Source of the DNA: Falsiphaeobacter marinintestinus
GTDB taxonomy: Bacteria > Pseudomonadota > Alphaproteobacteria > Rhodobacterales > Rhodobacteraceae
Length of the DNA: 64,000 nt
Assembly (NCBI RefSeq): GCF_007923355.1
Contig: NZ_VOGO01000002.1
Location: 434,001 to 498,000 of the forward strand
Direction: 5' to 3'
The position numbers and the translations under genes are program-made. Each line of letters begins with the position of its first letter. Positions within the stretch are counted from its first letter, which is position 1. Under the pieces are notes generated by a model. It searched no databases and was not told where the DNA came from. It worked only from the letters and a program-made list of their open reading frames with translations. Positions 37,172 through 45,363 of this stretch are shown here, in pieces.

Positions 37172-37200
37172 AAAAGGCGGGCCGGGTGGGACGACCCGCC
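37172..37200 (-). terminator. Attenuator-like hairpin between precursor and MNIO genes
   Basis: On the minus strand GGCGGG pairs with CCCGCC (37195-37200 with 37176-37181) and TTTT follows (37175-37172). A partial terminator here would give more precursor mRNA than enzyme mRNA. The stem is only 6 bases, with alternative internal pairings. Confidence 0.5.
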
Positions 37201-37209
37201 GGGATTGGC

Positions 37210-37512
37210 TTATGCCGGGAGGTCACGCTCCAGCGGCTTGAGCGAGCCTTTGCGTTCGCCGCCATCGGCCATTTTCGGCAGTTCCATGCTTTCGCATGAG
37301 CCAGCGTCAACCAGTGTCCAGGCGTTGCCCTGATAGTCGACAGTCGAGGTGCCGGCGCAGGTTGTGCCGGGGCCTGCGGCGCAGTCGTTCTGACCGGCCA
37401 TCGATACGCCATAGCATTTTTCTTTGGCCTGAGCAGAAACGGTTGTGGTGGTTGCGGCCAGAGCGGCTGCAACGGCGCCTGCAACAGCCAGTGCTTTGGT
37501 TGTGTTCGACAT
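37210..37512 (-). CDS. bufA1: DUF2282 bufferin-type metallophore precursor (BufA1-like)
   Basis: A 100-residue exported precursor. A Sec signal peptide (about 1-27, ending VSA) is followed by the core. Four conserved cysteines are at 33 (KEKCYGV), 44 (AGQNDCAAG), 52 (GTTCAGTST) and 73 (DAGSCES), matching the DUF2282 bufferin 1 family described in Caulobacter. There the two inner cysteines become thiooxazoles, the outer pair forms a disulfide, and the product binds copper in the periplasm. A basic C-terminal tail (residues 80-97) follows. GGAGGA precedes the ATG, and MNIO, DUF2063 and DoxX genes follow. Confidence 0.9.
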   Translation of the reverse strand: MSNTTKALAVAGAVAAALAATTTTVSAQAKEKCYGVSMAGQNDCAAGPGTTCAGTSTVDYQGNAWTLVDAGSCESMELPKMADGGERKGSLKPLERDLPA

Positions 37513-37562
37513 TTTGGTGATCCTCCATCAGATGTTGGGTGTCGGTAGGGACATGTGTAACG

Positions 37563-37585
37563 TAACCCGAGCGCAGAGCGGGTTA
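37563..37585. promoter_or_regulatory. Inverted repeat in the bufferin operon promoter region
   Basis: TAACCCG (37563-37569) and CGGGTTA (37579-37585) form a perfect 7-base inverted repeat with a 9-base spacer, about 50-75 bases upstream of the precursor ATG. Buf operons in other bacteria are under ECF sigma factors; I cannot fit a convincing ECF promoter by eye. It may be an operator. Confidence 0.4.
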
Positions 37586-37683
37586 AATTCACGAGGCCGT
37601 GTCTCACAGTCCCGTCAGGGCGTGTGACAGCACAACGGTCTGTAAGGTATTGAATTACTTGTAAATCAAGTGGGCATGTAACA

Positions 37684-37709
37684 AAACGGCCCGCAAATGC
37701 GGGCCGTTT
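37684..37709 (-). terminator. Intrinsic terminator after thrS
   Basis: AAACGGCCCGC (37684-37694) pairs perfectly with GCGGGCCGTTT (37699-37709) around a 4-base loop. Read on the minus strand it ends in TTTTGTT, right after thrS. The symmetric A/T ends could also act on + strand transcripts. Confidence 0.9.
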
Positions 37710-37731
37710 CGAAACCGAATGTCACGGAATG

Positions 37732-39678
37732 TTACAGAAGATCCGGTGGTGTGGCGGCGGTTGCCAGGTCTTTTGTTACAGCGTCCAGCGTCTGAACCGA
37801 GGTGCGTTTCTCGCCCAGGCGCCGCACAGTCACGGTGCGGTCTTCGACTTCGCGGTGGCCAACGGCCAAGATCACCGGCACTTTGCCAACCGAATGTTCG
37901 CGGACCTTGTAGTTGATCTTTTCATTGCGAATATCGGCTTCGGCGCGGACACCGGCGGCTTTCAGCGCGGCGACCACGTCGTGCACATAGTCGTCTGCCT
38001 CTGAGGTGATCGAGGCAACCACGACCTGACGCGGGGCCAGCCAGAACGGCAGCTTACCTGCATGGCTTTCGATCAGGATACCAACGAAGCGTTCGAACGA
38101 GCCAAGGCAAGCCCGGTGCAGCATGTAGGGGCGATGTTTTACACCATCTTCACCGACATAGGTCGCATCGAGGCGTTCGGGCAGGTTGGGGTCTACCTGG
38201 AAGGTGCCACATTGCCATTCGCGCCCGATTGCGTCGGTCAGTTTGAAATCCAGTTTGGGGCCGTAGAAGGCGCCTTCGCCCGGATCAAGAGTATAGGCGT
38301 GGCCGGTCTTCTTGATTGCGTTTTCCAGAGCGTTTTCGACGTGATCCCAGCTTTCTTCGCTGCCGACCCGTTTTTCGGGGCGGGTTGCGAACATGATTTC
38401 GAATTTTTCAAACCCAAGGTCTTTGTACACGTCAGACAGGAAGGCGATGAACTTGGCGCATTCCTCTTCGATTTGATCTTCCGTGCAGAAGATGTGCCCG
38501 TCGTCCTGTGTGAACCCGCGCACCCGCATGATTCCATGCAGAGCGCCCGACGGTTCGTAGCGGTTGCACGATCCGAACTCGGCCAGACGCATAGGCAGAT
38601 CACGATAGGATTTGAGGCCTTGGTTATAGATCTGCACGTGGCAGGGGCAGTTCATCGGCTTGAGCGCATTGATCGATTTCTCGCGTGCGTGTTCTTCGTC
38701 AACTTCAACGATGAACATGTGCTCTTGATACTTGTCCCAGTGGCCAGACGCCTCCCACAGTTTACGGTCGACGACCTGTGGTGTGTTCACCTCTTGGTAG
38801 CCATCCGCGCGCTGTTTGCGACGCATGTAGTTTTGCAGCTCGGTATAGATAGTCCAGCCATTTGGATGCCAGAAGATCTGGCCGGGGGCCTCTTCTTGCA
38901 TATGGAACAGGTTCATCTCGCGGCCCAGTTTGCGGTGGTCGCGTTTGGCGGCCTCTTCCAGCATGGTCAGGTGCGCTTTGAGCTTTTCCTTGTTCCGAAA
39001 GGCAACGCCATAGATCCGCTGCAGCATCGCGCGGTTGCTGTCGCCACGCCAGTATGCGCCAGCGATCGACATCAGCTTGAAGGAATCGCCGGGGATCTGG
39101 CCGGTGTTCTGGAAGTGCGGGCCGCGGCACAGATCCTGCCAGTGACCGTGCCAGTACATACGCAGGTCTTCGTCGCCCGGGATCGATTCAATCAGTTCGA
39201 CCTTATAGGGTTCGTTGTTGGCGGTGTAAAATTTGATCGCGCGGTCGCGTTCCCAGACCTCGGTGGTGACGGGATCGCGTTTGTTGATGATTTCCTTCAT
39301 CTTCTTTTCGATCGCGCCGAGGTCTTCAGGCGTAAACGGCTCTGCGCGGTCGAAATCATAATACCAGCCATTGTCGATGACCGGGCCAATGGTGACTTTG
39401 GTATCGGGCCAGATTTCCTGCACTGCACGTGCCATGACATGGGCGAGATCGTGGCGGATCAACTCGTTCGCCTGCGCATCGTCCTTCATGGTGTGAAGGG
39501 CGATCTGGGCATCCTCGTGGATTGGCCATTGCAGATCCCAATGCGTGCCGTTGACAGTTGCGCTGATGGCTTTCTTGCCCAGCGAGGTCGAGATATCGGC
39601 AGCCACCTGCGCGGGCGTTACACCTGCGTCATAGGGTTTTGCATTGCCATCGGGGAAGGTGAGTTGGATTTGGGCCAT
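37732..39678 (-). CDS. thrS: Threonyl-tRNA synthetase
   Basis: A 648-residue class II synthetase of full bacterial length. Domains in order: TGS (1-65), the editing SAD domain with HDLAHVMA and later zinc-type histidine motifs, the catalytic core with [13 protein letters not shown] (Zn Cys) and [20 protein letters not shown] (motif 2), then the anticodon-binding C-terminus ([14 protein letters not shown] and [20 protein letters not shown]). It charges tRNA-Thr with threonine. A strong terminator follows. No leader T-box is seen upstream, as expected outside Gram-positives. Confidence 0.97.
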   Translation of the reverse strand: MAQIQLTFPDGNAKPYDAGVTPAQVAADISTSLGKKAISATVNGTHWDLQWPIHEDAQIALHTMKDDAQANELIRHDLAHVMARAVQEIWPDTKVTIGPVIDNGWYYDFDRAEPFTPEDLGAIEKKMKEIINKRDPVTTEVWERDRAIKFYTANNEPYKVELIESIPGDEDLRMYWHGHWQDLCRGPHFQNTGQIPGDSFKLMSIAGAYWRGDSNRAMLQRIYGVAFRNKEKLKAHLTMLEEAAKRDHRKLGREMNLFHMQEEAPGQIFWHPNGWTIYTELQNYMRRKQRADGYQEVNTPQVVDRKLWEASGHWDKYQEHMFIVEVDEEHAREKSINALKPMNCPCHVQIYNQGLKSYRDLPMRLAEFGSCNRYEPSGALHGIMRVRGFTQDDGHIFCTEDQIEEECAKFIAFLSDVYKDLGFEKFEIMFATRPEKRVGSEESWDHVENALENAIKKTGHAYTLDPGEGAFYGPKLDFKLTDAIGREWQCGTFQVDPNLPERLDATYVGEDGVKHRPYMLHRACLGSFERFVGILIESHAGKLPFWLAPRQVVVASITSEADDYVHDVVAALKAAGVRAEADIRNEKINYKVREHSVGKVPVILAVGHREVEDRTVTVRRLGEKRTSVQTLDAVTKDLATAATPPDLL

Positions 39679-39779
39679 GCTCTGGCTCTCCTCGTCAGTT
39701 TGGCGCCCACAGAACGCCCGGTTGCGGGTTATGTTTCAAGGGTCATGTGGCAGTCAGGTGCGGCTCTGTCAAGGGCAGG

Positions 39780-39817
39780 GCGAGGGGCGCTGCCCCTCGC
39801 GCTCCCCGGGATATTTT
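39780..39817 (-). repeat. REP-like palindromic element, copy A
   Basis: GCGAGGGGC (39780-39788) pairs with GCCCCTCGC (39792-39800) around GCT. On the minus strand it is preceded by AAAATATCCCGGGGAGC. The same layout (AAATA, CCGGGG-AG, hairpin with an AGC loop) recurs at 58271-58319. It is located between thrS and a divergent hydrolase gene. Confidence 0.65.
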
Positions 39818-39900
39818 CAGCAAGAGGAAACGGGAATTGCGGTGCGCGGGGCGGGGCGGCATGATGCGGGACAACTGCAAGCGAGAGTAACGAGGGTATC

Positions 39901-40653
39901 ATGGCGGCGACTGAATTTCTTGAGACGGCGCAGGGGCGGCGACTGGCGTATCATCGCAGTGTGGGCGCGGGGCCGACCGTGGTGTTTCTGGGCGGTTTGA
40001 AATCGGACATGGAGGGCACCAAGGCGGTACATCTTGAGGCGTGGTGCCAGGCGCAGGGGCGTGGGTTTCTGCGATTTGACTACTCGGGCCATGGTGAAAG
40101 CAGTGGGACATTTGAAGAGGGCTGTATTGGGGACTGGCATGAGGACACGGTGGCGGCTGTGTCGGGGCTGAGCGACGGGCCGCTGATCGTGGTGGGGTCG
40201 TCGATGGGGGGGTGGCAGGCGTTGTTGCTGGCGCGGGCCTGTCCGGAACGGATCGCTGGCATGGTGACCATCGCAGCGGCGCCGGATTTTACCGAGGACG
40301 GGTATTGGGCCACGTTTTCCGACGCACAAAAGGCGACGCTGATGGAAGTCGGGCAGGTTGAATTGCCATCGGATTATATGGACCCTTACATCGTCACGCG
40401 CCGGATGGTTGAAGATGGGCGCGCGCGTCTGGTGTTGCGTGCGCCGTTGAAATTGCCGTTTCCCGTGCGGTGTCTTCAGGGCACGGCAGATACCGCCGTG
40501 AGTACCGAAACTGCGTTGAAGTTGCTGCATCATGCAGACTGTGAGGACATGCGGTTGCTGCTGGTGAAAGATGCAGACCATCGGTTTTCGGACGGGCCGT
40601 GCCTGGGCATCATCGAAGCCGCGATTGTTGAGATACTGGAGTTGCTGGGCTGA
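39901..40653 (+). CDS. Alpha/beta hydrolase (serine esterase type)
   Basis: A 250-residue soluble alpha/beta hydrolase. The nucleophile elbow is VVGSSMGGWQALLLA; the Asp candidate lies in GTADTAVSTETAL and the His in DADHRFSDGP. The fold and length suit a short-chain esterase or acylpeptidase-like enzyme. It heads a run of six same-strand genes with one-base or four-base overlaps: its TGA overlaps the next ATG. Confidence 0.85.
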   Translation: MAATEFLETAQGRRLAYHRSVGAGPTVVFLGGLKSDMEGTKAVHLEAWCQAQGRGFLRFDYSGHGESSGTFEEGCIGDWHEDTVAAVSGLSDGPLIVVGSSMGGWQALLLARACPERIAGMVTIAAAPDFTEDGYWATFSDAQKATLMEVGQVELPSDYMDPYIVTRRMVEDGRARLVLRAPLKLPFPVRCLQGTADTAVSTETALKLLHHADCEDMRLLLVKDADHRFSDGPCLGIIEAAIVEILELLG

Positions 40654-41645
40654 TGCGCCGGTTGGGGAAAGTGCTTGGCTGGCTGCTACTTATGCTGGTT
40701 GGGGTCGCGGGCGGGCTTTGGATATTTGGCCCGTATGAACCTGTCGATCTGGAGGCCGAGTTCGAGCCGCGCAAGTTTGGCGAGGGTGTGCAGGTTTATT
40801 TCGAGAGCATCGAATCCGGGTTTGATGACATAACCCCTGGTGTCGAAAAACGGGTGGTCTGGCAGCCCGACGCGTACGAGCGGCGCACGCCGGTGTCTGT
40901 GCTGTATATCCATGGGTTCTCGGCCACGTCGCAAGAGATCCGGCCCGTGCCTGACGCAGTGGCTGAGGCGTTGGGGGCGAACCTTGTTTACACCCGGCTT
41001 CAGGGACACGGGCGCGGGGCAGAGCCAATGGGGGAGGCGACGGTTGCGGGCTGGATGCAGGACGTGGCCGAAGGGCTGGCGGCGGCGCGCGCGGTGGGTG
41101 ACAGGGTTGTGGTTCTGGCGACGTCGACCGGCGCAACACTGGCTGTCGCGGCAGCGATGGACCCTGAGATGTCGCAGGATGTGGCCGCGATGATTTTTGT
41201 CAGCCCGAACTTCGGGATCAATGACAGATTGGCGTTTCTGCTGACCTGGCCTGGCGCGCGATACTGGGTGCCACTTGTGGTGGGCGATACACGCAGCTTT
41301 GAGCCAACCAGGCAAGCGCAGGCGACGTTCTGGACGACGTCTTATCCGGTCACGGCGTTGATGCCGATGGCTGCGTTGGTTGCAAAGGTTGTCGGGCTGG
41401 ACGTCTCGCAGATCTCGATCCCGACCTTGTTCCGGTTCTCGGATGACGATCAGGTCGTGCGGCCTGATCTGACACGCAGGGTTGCGGACAGATGGGGCGG
41501 GCCGGTGCAAATTCAGCCCGTCAGGATGGGGCCGGGGGATGATCCTGCGTCACATGTGATTGCCGGGGATATCATGTCGCCCGGCCAGACAGACGCCACC
41601 ATTGCCGACATGCTGGCATGGCTGGCTGCACAGGGGATTGAATGA
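40653..41645 (+). CDS. Membrane-anchored alpha/beta hydrolase
   Basis: A 330-residue hydrolase with one N-terminal membrane helix (about 5-27, VLGWLLLMLVGVAGGLWIF) and no cleavage site, so it is probably anchored with its catalytic domain in the periplasm. The elbow VVLATSTGATLAVA has Ser in an unusual T-S-T-G context; Asp is in FRFSDDDQVV and His in DPASHVIAG. It overlaps the neighbours by 1 and 4 bases. The substrate is unknown. Confidence 0.8.
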   Translation: MRRLGKVLGWLLLMLVGVAGGLWIFGPYEPVDLEAEFEPRKFGEGVQVYFESIESGFDDITPGVEKRVVWQPDAYERRTPVSVLYIHGFSATSQEIRPVPDAVAEALGANLVYTRLQGHGRGAEPMGEATVAGWMQDVAEGLAAARAVGDRVVVLATSTGATLAVAAAMDPEMSQDVAAMIFVSPNFGINDRLAFLLTWPGARYWVPLVVGDTRSFEPTRQAQATFWTTSYPVTALMPMAALVAKVVGLDVSQISIPTLFRFSDDDQVVRPDLTRRVADRWGGPVQIQPVRMGPGDDPASHVIAGDIMSPGQTDATIADMLAWLAAQGIE

Positions 41646-42073
41646 TGGACCAACGGATCAGCCTGATCACTTTGGGGGTTAAAGACCCCGAAGCCTCGGC
41701 CACGTTTTATGAGGCGATGGGGTGGCAGCGCGCGCCATCGCCCGACGGGGTCATCGCGTTTGATCTGATCGGTCAGACGCTTGGATTGTACCCGATCGAC
41801 AAACTGGCTGAAGATATCGGCTTGCCGGTCGGGTCGTTGGGGCAGGGCGCGGTCACGCTGTCCTACAACTGCCGCGAAAAGGATGAGGTGGCGCAGGTGA
41901 TTGCGTCTGCTGAAAGCGCCGGGGCCGAGGTGTTGCGCCCGGCCTCCGAAATCTTCTGGGGCGGGCATGTAGGGTATTTCCGCGCGCCAGATGGACATAT
42001 TTGGGAAGTGGCCTGGAACCCATTTTCGCCCCTGTCCCCCGAAGGCGCATTCCGCTGGAACGGGTATTCGTGA
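41642..42073 (+). CDS. VOC-family protein
   Basis: A 143-residue vicinal-oxygen-chelate (glyoxalase/bleomycin-resistance) protein with one beta-alpha-beta-beta-beta pair: ISLITLGVKDPEASATFYEA opens the fold and GYFRAPDGHIWEVAWNP closes it, with a Glu metal ligand. It overlaps both neighbours (4 bases before, 1 after). Activity is not assignable. Confidence 0.85.
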   Translation: MMDQRISLITLGVKDPEASATFYEAMGWQRAPSPDGVIAFDLIGQTLGLYPIDKLAEDIGLPVGSLGQGAVTLSYNCREKDEVAQVIASAESAGAEVLRPASEIFWGGHVGYFRAPDGHIWEVAWNPFSPLSPEGAFRWNGYS

Positions 42074-42705
42074 TGAGGCGACCGGGCAGCATGTGGTCTT
42101 TGGAAACCTTGGGCCGCGTGCGCTTGTCGAAGCATTTTTTCATGCGGGATTTTCTGTATTCGGAGATCGGAAACTTCCACGAAAAGCAGAACATCCCGGA
42201 CAACCCGGATCTGGCCATCGCCTGTGGGCAGGCGTTTTGCGACGCCTTGCTGGACCCTTTGGAGGAAACCTTTGGGCGCGTCGCGGTGCGGTCGGGGTAT
42301 CGGTCGCCTGCGCTGAACCGGTTTGGCAATGAAAACCGGCTGAACTGTGCGCGCAATGATTACCCATTGGAGTGTCACATCTGGGATCGGGGCGAGGGGG
42401 AAGATCGCATTGCGGGCGCATCGGTGGTGATCCCATGGTTTGCAGATCAGTATGCCATGGGTCGGGACTGGCGGGATCTGGCGTGGTGGATGCATGACCA
42501 TCTTGAGTACTCTGAAATTTGGTTTTTCCCCAAGCTGTGCGCCTTTAACATCGCGTGGCGTCCGACTCCGTTGCGCCGGATCGACAGTTATATTGCGCCG
42601 CGCGGGACGTTGGTGAAGGCGGGCAAGGCTCCGGACGAAACACTGGCGCAGCGGCAGGCGCGCTATGGCGATTTTCCGGCCTTTCGTGGCATCGCCTATC
42701 CCTGA
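42073..42705 (+). CDS. Conserved hypothetical, peptidase M15-like fold
   Basis: A 210-residue protein. The segment RLSKHFFMRDFLYSEIGNFH and the later FGRVAVRSGYRSPALNRFGN resemble the D-Ala-D-Ala carboxypeptidase-like (M15) fold, and HDHLEYSEIWFFPKLCAFNIAW could supply the final metal site, but the zinc histidines are not clearly complete, so an enzyme activity is uncertain. There is no signal peptide. Its ATG overlaps the previous stop (TGATG). A 130-base gap follows. Confidence 0.6.
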   Translation: MRRPGSMWSLETLGRVRLSKHFFMRDFLYSEIGNFHEKQNIPDNPDLAIACGQAFCDALLDPLEETFGRVAVRSGYRSPALNRFGNENRLNCARNDYPLECHIWDRGEGEDRIAGASVVIPWFADQYAMGRDWRDLAWWMHDHLEYSEIWFFPKLCAFNIAWRPTPLRRIDSYIAPRGTLVKAGKAPDETLAQRQARYGDFPAFRGIAYP

Positions 42706-42835
42706 TGCAAGCGGGACTCAGTCGGGCGGGCGTGTGACCTGAACGGCGGTTTCAGCCTTGCCGGGATGGGCGCTATTGCCCATGCTTTGCGCAATTGTGT
42801 TGCACGCGGTTGGTTTCGCCAAAGAGGATTGTCTT

Positions 42836-43546
42836 ATGACTGAACCGCTGGTTCTTTTGCCCGGCATGATGTGTGACGCACGCGTGTTTGGAGCGCAGGT
42901 GACGACGCTGTCACGCGAACGCGCTGTCATGGTTGCGCCGATCACTTTGGGCGAACGGGTCGAGGAAATTGCGTCGAATATCATCGATCAGTTGCCGCAC
43001 CGTTTTGCGCTTGCCGGGTTCAGTATGGGCGGGATCGTCGCGATGGAAGTCTTGCGCCGCGTGCCGGACCGGATCAGTCGTTTGTGTCTGATGGACACCA
43101 ATCCGCTGGCCGAAACCCCTTCCGAGGCTGCTGCGCGCGAACCACTGATCGTGCGGGCCCGGGCCGGGTATCTGGAGGATGTGATGCAAGAATCGATGCA
43201 TCCCGATATTCTGGCGCCGGGGGCGCATCGGCGCGGTGTTCTGGACAAGGTTTACCAGATGGCCCGGGATATGGGGCCGGAGGTGTTTGTGAACCAGTCG
43301 CGTGCCTTGCAGCGGCGGCGCGATCAGCAGGGGACGCTGCGAAAGTCGCAGACGCCGACGCTGATCCTGTGCGGCGCGCATGATCGTCTGACGCCTGTGA
43401 AGCGGCATTCATTCATGGCCGAACTGATGCCGCATGCGGATCTGGCAGTGATGGAAAATGCGGGGCATTTCCCACCGTTGGAATGCCCGGACGAGTTGAC
43501 CAAGATCTTGCGCGACTGGCTGGCGCGCCCGAGCCGGGCTGCCTGA
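42836..43546 (+). CDS. Alpha/beta hydrolase
   Basis: A 236-residue hydrolase: VLLPGMMCDARVFGAQ opens the oxyanion region, the elbow is FALAGFSMGGIVAMEVL, Asp is in CGAHDRLTPV and His in MENAGHFPPLE. It resembles MhpC/BioH-type esterases. ATG 42836 with AGAGGA upstream is chosen over an earlier in-frame ATG. Its TGA overlaps the glycosyltransferase ATG. Confidence 0.86.
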   Translation: MTEPLVLLPGMMCDARVFGAQVTTLSRERAVMVAPITLGERVEEIASNIIDQLPHRFALAGFSMGGIVAMEVLRRVPDRISRLCLMDTNPLAETPSEAAAREPLIVRARAGYLEDVMQESMHPDILAPGAHRRGVLDKVYQMARDMGPEVFVNQSRALQRRRDQQGTLRKSQTPTLILCGAHDRLTPVKRHSFMAELMPHADLAVMENAGHFPPLECPDELTKILRDWLARPSRAA

Positions 43547-44763
43547 TGCCTGACCCCGGATCGCTGTTGATCTATGCGCCGGTGCCACTGCATCAAAGGG
43601 ACGGCGTTTTGTATGTCGAACGGCAGGCGGCAAACGGGTTGCGGCTGTGGGCGGCGAATTTCACGCATGTGACGGTCATGATGCCGTTGTCGCCTGCGCC
43701 GCCGCCGACCGGGTGGATTCCGGTGACAGATTGTGCCGATTGGTTTGAGAGGGTGACGATTGATCCGTTGCCCATGGCCTATCGGCCTGACCAGTTCCTG
43801 CGCGCGTTTTCAGCCACGCGGGCGCATATTCGTGACCGGATAGACACCGCTGAGTACCTGAGCTTTGCCATCGGCGGGCTGTTCGGGGATTGGGGTTCCG
43901 TCAGCGCATTGCTGGCGCATCGCATGGGGCGCCCGTTTGCGGTCTGGACGGATCGCGTCGAATCCCGGGTCGTGCAACAAAGTATCGCCACGGCGACGGG
44001 GCGGGCGAAATTGCGGGCGCGGCTGACGCATCGGCCGATGGCGATGCTGGAGCGGGCGGTGATCCGCAAGGCGTCGCTGGGGTTGTTTCACGGTAAGGAA
44101 ACCTTTGACACCTATGCGCCGTTCTGTGCGAACCCGCAGATCGTTCACGATATCCACATTGCGCCCGAGGACCACATTCAGCCCGACGCGATGGACGCAA
44201 AGGTGACAGATGCGCTGACTGCCCCGCTGAGGATTTTTTATGCTGGCCGGGCTGATCCGATGAAGGGGCCACTGGACTGGGTCGAGGTTCTTGCCGGGTT
44301 GCGAGACCGTGGCGTTGCGTTTACGGCGACATGGTTGGGCGAGGGCAGCGAAATGGCACAGATGCGGGACCGAATTGAAGCCCTGGATTTGTCCGGGCAC
44401 ATCGCTTTGCCAGGGTTTCTGGATCGTCGCGCGGCAGTGTTAGAGGCCTATCGTTCGGCGCAGATCTTTCTGTTTTGTCATAAGACTCCGGAATCTCCGC
44501 GCTGCCTGATCGAGGCTCTTGCCTCGGGCACGGTTCTGGCCGGGTATGACGGGGCGTATGCGCGAGATCTGATCGCTGACAACGGCGGCGGGGTGCTGGT
44601 GCCGATAGATGACGTGGCGCAGCTGATCGATAAGGTTGCCGGGCTTGATCAGGATCGCGGACTGTTGGCTGATCTGATCAAGCGTGCGGTCGCGGATGGC
44701 AAACCGTATAATGATGTCGAGGTGTTTCATCACCGATCTGAGCTGATCAAGGCGTATCTTTAG
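43546..44763 (+). CDS. Family 4 glycosyltransferase
   Basis: A 405-residue GT-B glycosyltransferase. The C-terminal nucleotide-sugar domain shows LRIFYAGRADPMKGPLDWVE, ATWLGEGSEM, the donor-phosphate segment HKTPESPRCLIEALASGT and the closing GGVLVPIDD. The ESPRCLIEALASG box matches the E-x7-E signature of GT4. No other polysaccharide genes surround it, so the acceptor is unknown. It converges on the DUF6151 gene, and an AT-rich hairpin (44756-44773) spans its stop. Confidence 0.85.
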   Translation: MPDPGSLLIYAPVPLHQRDGVLYVERQAANGLRLWAANFTHVTVMMPLSPAPPPTGWIPVTDCADWFERVTIDPLPMAYRPDQFLRAFSATRAHIRDRIDTAEYLSFAIGGLFGDWGSVSALLAHRMGRPFAVWTDRVESRVVQQSIATATGRAKLRARLTHRPMAMLERAVIRKASLGLFHGKETFDTYAPFCANPQIVHDIHIAPEDHIQPDAMDAKVTDALTAPLRIFYAGRADPMKGPLDWVEVLAGLRDRGVAFTATWLGEGSEMAQMRDRIEALDLSGHIALPGFLDRRAAVLEAYRSAQIFLFCHKTPESPRCLIEALASGTVLAGYDGAYARDLIADNGGGVLVPIDDVAQLIDKVAGLDQDRGLLADLIKRAVADGKPYNDVEVFHHRSELIKAYL

Positions 44764-44772
44764 CTTTAAAGA

Positions 44773-45360
44773 TCATGGCGTTGCGGCGGCGCGTTGATCT
44801 TTGGTCAGCACCGTGGGCGTGACCACTGGCTGCCCGGTTTCCACGTCAAAAAATGGTGTGGATTTCCAACTGCCGGACAGTCGCGACGCCAGAGCCCGGG
44901 TGGCAATTCCCCAGACCATCGCGCCTGCGTTCTTGTGTTTGGTTGATCCGTCTGGTTGCGGCACAAAGCCCGTAGCGCGGACTTTTCCCAGCCGGTCGGG
45001 GTCGTCGACGATATTGCTGAGCACGCTGACAAAAGGGATCTGAGGTTTGCGCACGGTGTTGAACATCGGCGTGTTGCAACACGTGGCGTACCAACGCATC
45101 AACCCATCCGGACTGAAGCGAAACATCCCGACCAGATCCTGCCCGGTGTCAAAACTGACGCCTTCGGGCGATGTCTGAAGCACGTCGACTGGCTCGGGAG
45201 CAGGGTCAGGTTGCCCCAGATGGATGGCAGCCGCGCGACAATCCTTGCAAAAACAGACCACGCGGGTGCCGGTTTTCACGGCCTTGTCGCTGAGATGGCC
45301 TGTCACTTGCCCACAGGTGCAGGCGAACCGCAGGGGCGATGATGTCGTCCCTGCAGCCAT
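44773..45360 (-). CDS. DUF6151 / GFA-like zinc protein
   Basis: A 195-residue protein with the zinc pattern of the GFA (glutathione-dependent formaldehyde-activating)-like fold: CTCGQVTGHL (CxC), CFCKDCRAAA (CxxC), and CCNTPMF late in the domain. It matches the DUF6151 type. Function unknown. It starts three bases after the window neighbour phaZ would end on the same strand order: phaZ ends at 45364, so the pair is probably cotranscribed with phaZ first. Confidence 0.8.
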   Translation of the reverse strand: MAAGTTSSPLRFACTCGQVTGHLSDKAVKTGTRVVCFCKDCRAAAIHLGQPDPAPEPVDVLQTSPEGVSFDTGQDLVGMFRFSPDGLMRWYATCCNTPMFNTVRKPQIPFVSVLSNIVDDPDRLGKVRATGFVPQPDGSTKHKNAGAMVWGIATRALASRLSGSWKSTPFFDVETGQPVVTPTVLTKDQRAAATP

Positions 45361-45363
45361 GAT

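Noticed and set aside
38062-39864. A very long open frame on the + strand, opposite thrS
   Set aside because: It mirrors the codon pattern of thrS, which has full family motifs on the minus strand; high G+C makes such antisense frames common.
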